Shown here: piece by piece, positions 1 through 12,100 of the stretch
Layout: each line of letters begins with the position of its first letter
How positions within the stretch are numbered: the stretch's first letter is position 1
Source of the DNA: Pterois miles
Taxonomy: Eukaryota > Chordata > Actinopteri > Perciformes > Scorpaenidae
DNA: 64,000 nucleotides
Assembly: GCA_947000775.1 (NCBI GenBank)
Contig: CAMQGK010000638.1
Location: 18,038,501-18,102,500 of the forward strand
Direction of reading: 5' to 3'
Translations under genes and position numbers: made by a program
Notes under the pieces: model-generated
Database searches by the model: none
Seen by the model: only the letters and a program-made list of their open reading frames with translations
What the model was told of the DNA's origin: nothing

Positions 1-76
1 CAATTTCCCTGAAATCATAAGATGTAGAAAAATAATTTATTTATGGGTTTGATTGATTGTATGATCTTCACCTCAG

Positions 77-130
77 GGCCCTGCAGGGACGCCCGGGTAT
101 CCAGGAACCATGGGGCCACCTGGACTTCCT
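77..130 (+). CDS. col19a1: col19a1 exon, Gly-X-Y
   Basis: A 54-bp exon between acceptor cctcag and donor gtaagt. It encodes GPAGTPGYPGTMGPPGLP, six complete Gly-X-Y triplets in phase 0. It is the first exon visible in the window. Confidence 0.85.
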
Positions 131-3100
131 GTAAGTTACTTTTAGCTGCCTCATTATAAAAGAAGTATGAGATTGACAGTAATTTGACAGCTTTAATGGA
201 TGCATAGGTGGTTACATTGATTAACTGTCCATATGTATATGTCAGGGGCTGAAGGGTGAACGTGGGAGTCCGGGAAGCAATGGTCAGAAAGGAGAATCTG
301 TAAGCCATTACGCCATCAATGTTATATACTACACAGTGCATCTGCCGCTAGTGTTGCATATTACTGGCTGACATTTCCTTCACTTCTGCAGGGTCCTCCT
401 GGTAACCCTGGGTACCAAGGACAGGCTGGCTCACCGGTCAGTGTTTCATCATACGTTTTGCTCAGCAATATTTAGCGCCTGGCTTTCTCATTTATCATCA
501 CAAACTTTATTAATAATTTGAACCAATTTGTGTCTGCAGGGCATTAAAGGAGACACAGGACCAGCTGGGCCTGTTGGGCCCAAAGGCGATGCTGTATGTA
601 TATACAGTATATACTGTATATAATACACATATATAAATGTGACCTTTAGAAATTCATGTTACTCTTTTTTTATTTCAAGGGTTTCCAAGGACAACCAGGT
701 TTCCCAGGACCACCAGTACGTAAATGTTTTATCTCTTCTACGGCAAATTCTTGCCTTTGCAGTAGTCGTAATGGCTTTGTGTGTTACTGTGTGTATTTCT
801 AGGGTGCACCAGGCCTTGCCGGCAAAACTGGAAGGGAAGGGCTCCCTGGGCTCAAAGGGGAAAAAGTGAGTACAAATCACACCTTTAGATATATTTTTTT
901 GCATCCAAAATGATGATTTGCTGTACTGAAAATCCCTGCTTTCAAAGGGCATTGACGGCACTCAAGGCTCTCAGGGACCAACTGGACCCCCAGGCTCACC
1001 AGGCTCCCCTGGGCTGATGGTATATACATGTTATATTTCTGCATATTATCCAACATCCCTTTCTGACATAATCTCTGAACTGTATAATATTCAGAATCCT
1101 TATTTGCACTCTCTCTGTGTGTTTGCAATGAAAGGGCCCCCCTGGCATTGAGGGATTGGATGGAAAAGATGGGAAACCAGGGCTGCGGGTAAGTTACACA
1201 CAGACATGCCCACACACAAGCAGAATAACCAAACGCACACTGAGGTCATTCAATAGCTGGTTTTGTTAAATACATGCAACAAAACAGTTGGCCTTTGGCA
1301 CTGGCTATTTTTTCATTGTCAGGGAGAGGCAGGCCCTCCAGGCCCAGCGGGACCACGAGGAATCCCAGTAAGTATCACCTCTGACATCTACATGACCTGA
1401 TTTTATTCTTTGTCTATCCAGTGCGGAAAACTATGTAAATTAGGTATGAGAAGTAAACTGTGTACAGAATAACACTAAATAACAACACTTAATGCTTTTT
1501 GTATGCATAATGTATTTTTTGTACCAATCTTTATGAATCACTTGTCACCCTTTAATGTAGTGTAATATGTACTCTGAAGGTATACATTAAAGGTGCTGAA
1601 TTCAGTATCCAGAGTATTAATACAGCATCAAAGAACTATTTGCTATACAAAGGTAGAGTAATAGCTACATGAGCAGAGAATGAAGTCACTCTCCCTCTGT
1701 GTATAATCCAAGCTTCTCTGTGCTTTGTTTACATCGCTGGGCTGGACACGCATGCTTTTTATTGCATGTGTCATAGATTGTGTATATATAGATGGATGAC
1801 ATGACTGATCCCCAAAAGTGAAGCCAAAACATCTTGATCGCCCTTGCAGTACAGGTCATAAATCCGGCATCTGCAATGTTAGCGTCTGGGGCCAAACTTA
1901 TGTCCTTATTGCACTGATGTATGTACAAGTTTGTTTTTAAGTGGTTATTTGATGCTATAGCTTCTCTTATTGACAAGCTGCGTGCTCGGCCCGTGATTGG
2001 TTCGGGCAGGTGATCTCACTACCATGAGCTCCATCGCCCAGTTACTACTGTGCAGACTCTGGCTCCAAATGACATCAAAACCTCAACATGGCAGGTTCTG
2101 TATCTGGGATAATTTGGCTTCATTTCTGTACAGTAGGAGGAAGTGGAGATGCGTCGTCCATCTTTATATACAGTCTATGGTTAGTGCATGTGAGCATGTC
2201 TCACTGGCTAGTTAACAGCCATTGCTCTGCACTGCTCTCATATGGCGGCTACAGCTGATACGGTGTCGTTGTAGCACCCACCCTACAGTTACCCCCTTAG
2301 GTTAACACTGTTATCTTTGCTAGCACTTTGGCCTTTCTTTACACGTTCTTTACAAGTTGAGAGCAATTGAGACGCAAAAGAAATGCTCCCAATCCAATCC
2401 CAATGATGTGTCTTAATCAGTACCTTCTGTCATATGTACTGGGATTTTTAGCCATGCTAGGTGCATGACTTTTCCTCTAGCACCACCATGAGGTACACAT
2501 TTGCAGTTCTGACTAAATTGCCTCAGCAATTATTGAATGGATTGGCATTACATTTTGTACAGATATTCTTGTCCCCCTCAGGATTGATTGTAATAATTTA
2601 CTTATCCTTTAACCTGTCCATCTAGCATCATCGTCAGGTCAGATTTTTAATTTGTCCAGAACTTTGGTTTACAACCATCCATCCATCCATCCATCGTCAA
2701 CCGCTTATCCCGTTAGGGGTCGCGGGGGGGCTGGAGCCGATCCCAGCTGGCATTGGGTGAAGGCGGGGTACACCCTGGACAGGTCGCCAGTCCATCACAG
2801 GGCACATAGAGACAGACAACCATTCACGCTCACATTCACACCTACGGGCAATTTAGAGTCATCAATTAACCTAAACAGCATGTCTTTGGATGGTGGGAGG
2901 AAGCCGGAGTACCCGGAGAGAACCCACGCTTACACGGGGAGAACATGCAAACTCCACACAGAGGAGTCCCAAGCCCGGATTCGAACCTGCGACCCTCTTG
3001 CTGTGAGGCGACAGCGCTAACCACTGCACCACCGTGCAGCCCTGGTTTACAACCAAACACCTGCAAAATAATTACATTTACATCAGCCTTAGCTATACTT

Positions 3101-6100
3101 CTACAATGTGTTTGCATTTACTTCAAAGTCTAAATACAGCCTCACAGAGCCTTTAGCTCGGCTGTACACTCCCATTTGTGTTGAAGCATAGAACCATTTA
3201 GAGATAAATGTGTACTTCCGAACGTTAACCTAAGCAATGCCCTTGTTACAGTTAACACACAGCAGCTTGTTTTAGCAGATATAATCAGGGAGGCATACTT
3301 TTTATAGAATGCATTAGAATTGCATTGCCATGGCTCACCTTGAGTTTCACAAACAGCAAACTAGTATGCAAATCAGCCTGCATGACTAAACCAATTTCAT
3401 TGAAAACCTATCTAAATGGAGAGATGGATTGCCAACGATGGGTGACTTTTTTGCGCTCTTCAGATTGTGAGTTGCATTTTGGATTGAGAATGAATGCATA
3501 TGTATGGGAGAGTCTCAAGACGGGTCAAGATGGATGTGATCATCTTAATTCTTGACTTTTGAGTAGTTTCACCACCTCAGTTACATTAGCATGGACTATG
3601 ACTCATGTATGTGCAAGCATTACTTAGTCTTCTTAATCTTCTTCTGAGATCTCGTAAGATCTTTCTGTCTTGTATACCGACACAGCAGAGACAGTGATAT
3701 CCACAGAGTAGTCAGCTTCAGTCAAGAAATGAGCCTCTCTCCCGCCCTTTGCTTTCTTTTTTATTTATCTCAGTTTGTGTTCTACCCGAGAGCAGGTGTT
3801 CAGGATTTCAAAGACACGTCTGCCTTTTCTTTGGCAGCCTCTGTTTTGTGAGTTTTGAGACTGTACCAACCCCATTCTCTCTGATGTCTCTCCTCAGGGA
3901 TTCAAAGGGAAAACCGGCCATGCTGGCTTCCCTGGACAGAAGGTTAGCCAACAACTCATTGCTTTACCATCACACTATGTCCGTCTGTTTGTCTACTTAC
4001 TGTTGCTGTCTGTTGCTTGTGCATTAGGCCAAGCTGTTATAAAACTGATAATTACTGTCATGACACAAGTTTTGGTGTGCTACATCATTGTTTTGAGTTT
4101 CTGCTAGTAGAAGAGCGATGCATTCCACTCATGCTTCCTTCGTTACCATTTCATTACCTTCTCATTTCTTCAGGGTGAACCTGGACCTTCAGGTCCACCT
4201 GGACCACCTGGCAGGGCAGGACATGAGGTGAGTATTTTTGCTTTATACCCCTGGTGGATTTGGAAAAAGGAAACGCTCACATCAATAATCTATGCATACA
4301 AACACAAAGCAAGTGTATCCTAGCCAGTGTAACCCTGGAGATTTCTAAAGGTCAATCTGTGACCTTTCTAGGGTGATCCCGGTACCCCAGGAGCTCCGGG
4401 ACGACCTGGACCCTCTGGCCACATTGTAAGTTCACTGCCCTTTTAACCTTTATACTCTACATGTATGTTCTGTTGATAATGTAGTAAATTTTAATGTGTT
4501 TGCTTTTCCTTGTTAGGGTTCTACAGGTCCAGCTGGACCACCAGGACCCCCTGGTCCACCAGGAGTGGTAAGAGATATGCTGTGAAACTTGTGACCATTA
4601 TATTCTTATTGAAGAAAATAAGATGAGTCTTTAATGTTACTAAAGGGAAATATCTTGTTTCAGTAGCCAAATGTGTGTTGGAGATCAGAGTAAAATACAT
4701 GAATTAGTGAGTGCTGAGCATGACAGACAATACTAACATGATGATTATACCATGATTACAGTGAATAGTTAGAGAAGCTATGTATACTGAAATACAGAAT
4801 CTCACAGATAAGGATATGGTATCTTAATTTAAAGATTCAAGTTGAAATTAATGTGCTAATGTTAGAATTATGCATTATGAGCTATACTGTGCGGTATATT
4901 GAATATTGAATATTGGAGGATTGAAACAAGATGCTGCTTAAATTCCAATCAATAGAAGAGAAGCTGAATCCTCAATCTTCTGTCTGCAGGGTGTTAAAGG
5001 AGATAAGGGCCAACCTGGTGAGAGGGGTCTTCTGGGGATGGGAGGACCACCAGGACCACCCGGCCACCCAGGAGCCATAGTTAGTACCTCTCAACTTGTG
5101 TCCAAATTTGTCCCCTTGGAATTTAATGTAACACAGTTTGAGCTGCTACCAATGCTAATGTATCTTACTGTTTTTTCTCCTGCTTTGACTTTTCCTTTAG
5201 GGAGAGCCGGGCACTGATGGTGAAGCTGGTAAAGATGTGAGTAATAGCTTGGTGTGCTGTTTGTCCTAATTCAAGTACAAGGGAGAGAGATTGATATGGT
5301 GCATTTTTCTCTCTTTGTTTTGACAGGGAGCGGTAGGCCTACCAGGGGACAATGGGCAGCCAGGTCAAAAGGTAAGAGTCGACTCAGCTTTATGTTAGCG
5401 TGTGTGGTCAAACCGAGCATGGACCATCCATTACCAGCACAGACCACCTGAATACACAGATATGCCCCATTTTTCTGTTCCTTTTAGCTCAAGGAGACAT
5501 AGGCCACTATGGTGCTGAACACGCTTACTCTCTCCATTTCTGCCCACTCAGCAACCACACTTAACACAGTCATCAGTTCATTACCCTCCGACCCTCCCAG
5601 TGACACCCTCTTTCCTCCTCCCCTCACTTCACCCCTCTCCAAACTGGCAGCCTGCTCACCCTCTGTAGAGCCTGTTGGATCTCTCCTTAGACTCAGACTT
5701 ACAGTACTGTAGGTGGACACAGTGATAAAGTTATTCTCTGCCTCTGGGATAATGCTATTAAGCCTGAGGGGAGATGTTAGATGAGGCTATTTGTCACACT
5801 GACAGGACGGCATTGTCATGGTTTTAGCTGCACTGAAGAGGAGAACAGAGGAGAAAGACAAGAATGGACTCTATTCTTCTCCCTCCTCTCTATTTCAAGA
5901 GCCGCTTGTCTGTTGGTGACATGTAAACATTAGACGTCCATTATGGGCTGCTTTGTCCTTGATAAATCACTGTCGCTAATGTAGCTGGGCTGTTTTTTGA
6001 CTGCATTTAAATAACCGGAATGGTAGGCTCAGTTGTGTGGACAGTGATAAAGAGGTAGCAAAAAGCTGTCTGAAAAGGCTTGCTTCTTCTTCTTCTTCTC

Positions 6101-9100
6101 TGAAATAAGGTTGATACTAATCTTAAGATAAGATAAGATAAGATATTCCTTTATTGGTCCCACAGTGGGGAAATTCAATTCTTCAAATACTTCTCAAAGT
6201 TAGAAAGATAATTAAACAGATCAAATCTGAAAAGGCGATGTAAGGAAGAACATAATAGTTGAACATTCGCTTTGTGGATTAGACTTGGATGAAAAGATCA
6301 ATACCAATATCTCTTTGTTAAATTTACCACTACACTGTGACATTTTCTGACATTATCAACATACTATATATATATTTTTTTGCTTTTTATCGGCATACTA
6401 TACCATGACTTTTTTCGACATATGATGCTATCACTTCATTTGACAAGATATACTATTACTTTTTATGACTTTTTTCAATATGCTATAGTATGACTTTTTT
6501 TTTTATCACATTTTAGTATATGCATCATCATAGTATATGTCATATTTTTTGATATACTACACTAATGTTTTTCAAGATATTATACTATAACCTTTTTAAT
6601 GACTTTTTTTAACTATACAATGACTTTTTTCACTTTTTTCAACATACCATACTGTAACAGTTTTATGACTTTTTTGAATTTCTATACTAAGACTTTTTAA
6701 TCGTTCCTTTCGACATACTAGACTTTTTTCGACATTGTGTAGTATGACTTTTTTTTTACCACTTTTTCAACATATACTATAATGGTTTTATGACTTTTTT
6801 TGACTTACTATACTATGACATTTTAATTGCTTTTTGGTGACTTTTTTATCACTGTTTTCGACATATTACATGCTGACTTTTGTACCACTTTTTATGACAT
6901 AATATAGTATAACTATTTAATCACTATTTTTCTACATATTATACTATGAAGTTTTCATCACTTCTTTAAAAAAATAATACTTTTTCGTCATAGTATACAA
7001 TAACTTTTTTCACTTTTTTCAACATATTATACTATGACGTTTTTGTCAGTTTTGATGACATACTACAACAGTTTTTTTTTGTACTTTTTTTGGGACTTAG
7101 TATCCTATGACATTTTTAGTACTTTTCTCAACAGCCTATACTATGCCGTTTGTCAGGACAATTTTTTGACATACTGTAGGCATACTATAATATAACTTTA
7201 TTTACTTCATCATACTATACTATTACTTTATTTACTTTGTCAACATACTGTACTTTCTTAGCACTTTTTTGACATAATATACTACGATGTTTTAATCGCT
7301 TTTTTTGACATAGCATACAATGACCATCACTTTTTTTGACATTGTATATGATGACTTTTTTTTTTACATGACTTAAATCACTTTTTTTTGATATAGTATA
7401 ATTTTTGACATACTATACTATGATTTTTTTTTGTCTTTATCATTATATACTATGATGTTTTAATTATTATATTATATTTTGTAATATATGTTATATATTA
7501 AAATTATTAGAATAAGTACGTTATAATACGTTATAATATGGCATGTCAAAGTAAAAGTCATAGTGTACTATGACATGGAAAATCGCCATAGTATAATATG
7601 TTGAAAAATTTCATGGGAAATCATCATAGTATAGTATGTTGATTCATTTTATGTCAAAAGAAGCGATAATACAGAATGTCAAAAAATTTCATAAAAAAAC
7701 GTCAGTATAGTATGTCAAAAATTTTCATGGAAAAACATCATTTTCTAGCATGATGAGAAATTTCATGGCAAAATGTCATAGAATATTATGTGCATTCATT
7801 TTATATCAAAAGAAGTGATATAGCATGTCAAAAAATTTGATGTAAAAAAAGTCATAGTATAGTATGTCGAAAATTTTCATGGAAAAACATCATTTTCTAG
7901 TATGTTGAGAAATTTCATGACAAAACGTCATAGAATAGTATGTGGATTCATTTTATGTGAGAAGATGTGATAATACAGACTGTCAAAAAATGTCATATAA
8001 AAAAGTCATAGTATAGTATGTCCATTTTCATGGAAAAACATCAATTTCTAGTATGTTGAGAAATTTCATGAGAAAACGTCAGAATAGTATGTGGATTAAT
8101 TTTATGTGAGAAGACGTGATAATATAGTATGTCAAAAAAATTCATATAAAAAAACGCCATAGTATACTATGTCGAAATTTTTCGTTGAAAACGTCAAATT
8201 TTTTTGAAGTTGAAAAAAACATTAAAATGGTCGTATTATAGCATATCGAATGATTCAATGGTGAGCAAAAGTCATTTCGTGAAATGTTGGCAAATTAAAA
8301 AAAAAAAAACAGTATACTATGTCGAAATTTTTCCATGAAAATTTTAAATTTTTTTGAAGTTTAAAAAAAAACATGAAAGCGGTCGTATTATAGCATGTAG
8401 AATGATTCTATGGGGAACAAAAGTCATTTCACAAACTCTTGGAAAATTATACAAAAAAACGCCATAGTATAGTATGTCGAAATTTTTCGATGAAAACGTT
8501 AAATTTTTTTGAAGTTGAAAAAAAAACATGAAAACGATCGTATTATAACATGTAGAATGATTCCATGGTGAGCAAAAGTCATTTCGTGAAATTTTGGAAA
8601 ATTTTACAAAAAAACGACATAGTATAGTATGTCAAAATTTTTTCGATGAAAACGTCAAATTTTTTTGGTGTTGCAAAAAAACATGAAAACGGTCGTATTA
8701 TAGCATTTCGAATGATTCTATGGTGAGCAAAAGTCATTTCGCGAAATGTTGGAAAATTTTACAAAAAAACGACATAGTATAGTATGTCGAAATTTTTCCA
8801 TGAAAATGTTAAATTTTTTTGAAGTTGAAAAAAACCATGAAAGCGGTTGTATTATAGCATGTCGAATGATTCTATGGTGAACAAAAGTCATTTCTTGAAA
8901 TGTTGGGAAATTAAAAAAAAAAAAAAAACGGCATAGTATAGTATGTCGAAATTTTTCAATGAAAACGTCAAATTTTTTTGAAGTTGAAAAAAACCATGAA
9001 AACGGTAGTATTATAGCATGTCGAATGATTATATGGTGAGCAAAAGTCATTTCGTGAAATGTTGGAAAATTTTACAAAAAAAAAAACACCATAGTATAGT

Positions 9101-12100
9101 ATGTCGAAATTTTTCGATGAAAACGTCAAATTTTTTTGAAGTTGAAAAAAAACATGAAAACGTCCGTATTATAGCATGTAGAATGATTCTATGGTGAACA
9201 AAAGTTATTTCATGAAATGTTGTAAAAGTTTACAAAAAAAACGTCATAGTATAGTATGTCGAAATTTTTCGATGAAAACGCCAAATTTTTTTGATGTTGA
9301 AAAAAAACACGATAACGGTCGTATTATAGCATGTCGAATGATTCTATGGTGAGCAAAAGTCATTTCGTGAAAAGTTGGAAAATTTTCCAAAAAAAACGCC
9401 ATACTATAGTATGTCGAAAATTTTCGGTGAAAATGTAAAAATTTTTTGAAGTTGAAAAAAACCAAGAAAACGGTCATATTATAGCATGTAGAATGATTCT
9501 ATGGTGAACAAAAGTCATTTCCTGAAATTTTTTTATAAAAAAAAAAAAAAAAAAAAAAACGCCATAGTATAGTATGTCGAAATTTTTCAATGAAAACGTT
9601 AAATTTTTTTGAAGTTGAAAAAAAACATGAAAACGGTCGTATTATAGCATGTAGAATGATTCTATGGTGAACAAAAGTCATTTCACAAACTCTTGGAAAA
9701 TTATACAAAAAAACGCCATAGTATAGTATGTCGAAATTTTTCGATGAAAACGTTAAATTTTTTTGAAATTGAAAAAAAAACATGAAAACGGTCGTATTAT
9801 AGCATGTAGAATGATTCCATGGTGAGCAAAAGTCATTTCGTGAAATGTTGGAAAATTTTTCAAAAAAAACGCCATAGTATAGTATGTCGAAATTTTTCCA
9901 TGAAAATGTTAAATTTTTTTGAAGTTGAAAAAAAACATGAAAACGGTTGTATTATAGCATGTAGAATGATTCTATGGTGAACAAAAGTCATTTCATGAAA
10001 TATTGGAAAATTTTACAAAAACAAAACGCCATAGTATAGTATGTCGAAATTTTTCGGCGAAAATGTCAAATTTTTTTGAAGTTGAAAAAAAGCATGAAAA
10101 TGGTGGTATTATAGCATGTCGAAGGATTCTTTGGTGAGCAAAAGTCATTTCGTGAAATGTTGGAAAATTTTATAAAAAAAACGCCATAGTATAGTATGTC
10201 GAAATTTTTCGATGAAAACGTCAAATTTTTTTGAAGTTGAAAAAAACCATGAAAACGGCCGTATTATAGCATGTAGAATGATTCTATGGTGAACAAAACT
10301 CGTTTCATGAAATTTTGTAAAATTTAAAAAAAAAAAAAACGCCATAGTATAGTATGTCGAAATTTTTCGATGAAAACATCAAATTTTTTTGATGTTTAAA
10401 AAAAACCATGAAAACGGTGGTATTATAGCATGTCGAAGGATTCTATGGTGAGCAAAAGTCATTTCGTGAAATGTAGTAAAATTTTACAAAAAAAACAACA
10501 TAGTATAGTATGTCGAAATTTTTCGATGAAAACGTCAAATTTTTTTGATGTTTAAAAAAACCATGAAAACGGTTGTATTATAGCGTGTCGAATGATTCTA
10601 TGGTGAGCAAAAGTCATTTCGTGAAATGTTGGAAAATTTTACAAAAAAACGCCATAGTATAGTATGTCGAAATTTTTCCATGAAAATGTAAAATTTTTTT
10701 GGAGTTGAAAAAAAACATGAAAACGGTCGTATTATAGCATGTCGAATGATTCTATGGTGAGCAAAAGTCATTTTTTGAAATGTTGGAAAATTTTATAAAA
10801 AAAACGCCATACTATAGTATGTCGAAATTTTTCCATGAAAATGTTAAATTTCTTAGAAGTTGAAAAAAACCATGAAAGCGGTTGTATTATAGCATGTCGA
10901 ATGATTCTATGGTGAACAAAAGTCATTTCATTAAATGTTGGGAAATAAAAAAAAAAAAAAAAAAAACGCCATAGTATAGTATGTCGAAATTTTTCGATGA
11001 AAACGTCAAATTTTTTTGAAGTTGAAAAAAACCATGAAAACGTCCGTATTATAGCATGTAGAATGATTCTATGGTGAACAAAAGTCATTTCATGAAATGT
11101 TTGAAAATTTTCCAAAGAAAACGCCCTAGTATAGTATGTCGAAATTTTTCGGTGAAAATGTAAAAATTTTTTGATGTTGAAAAAAACCAAGAAAACGGTC
11201 GTATTATAGCATGTAGAATGATTCTATGGTGAACAAAAGTCATTTCCTGAAATTTTGGAAAATAAAAAAAAAAAAAAAAAACGCCATAGTATAGTATGTC
11301 GAAATTTTTCAATGAAAACGTTAAATTTTTTTGAAGTTGAAAAAAAACATGAAAACGGTCGTATTATAGCATGTAGAATGATTCTATGGTGAACAAAAGT
11401 CATTTCACAAACTCTTGGAAAATTATACAAAAAAACGCCATAGTATAGTATGTCGAAATTTTTCGATGAAAACGTCAAATTTTTTTGAAGTTGAAAAAAA
11501 CCATGAAAATGGCCGTATTATAGCATGTAGAATGATTCTATGGTGAACAAAACTCGTTTCATGAAATTTTGTAAAATTTAAAAAAAAAAAAAACGCCATA
11601 GTATAGTATGTCGAAATTTTTCGATGAAAACGCCAAATTTTTTTGATGTTGAAAAAAAACACGATAACGGTCGTATTATAGCATGTCGAATGATTCTATG
11701 GTGAGCAAAAGTCATTTCGTGAAAAGTTGGAAAATTTTCCAAAAAAACGCCATAGTATAGTATGTCGAAAATTTTCGGTGAAAATGTAAAAATTTTTTGA
11801 AGTTGAAAAAAACCAAGAAAACGGTCGTATTATAGCATGTAGAATGATTCTATGGTGAACAAAAGTCATTTCCTGAAATTTTGGAAAATAAAAAAAAAAA
11901 AAAAAAAAAACGCCATAGTATAGTATGTCGAAATTTTTCCATGAAAATGTTAAATTTTTTTGAAGTTGAAAAAAACCATGAAAACGGTTGTATTATAGCA
12001 TGTAGAATGATTCTATGGTGAACAAAAGTCATTTCACAATCTCTTGGAAAATTATACAAAAAAACGCCATAGTATAGTATGTCGAAATTTTTCGATGAAA

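Larger units (their letters stand above)
1368..3897 (+). other. col19a1 intron (2.5 kb) carrying two transposable elements
   Basis: An intron between two Gly-X-Y exons. Besides the inverted-repeat element at 1771-2184 and the SINE at 2677-3042, I see no coding signal or other repeat in 1368-1760, 2193-2660 or 3055-3897. Confidence 0.75.
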
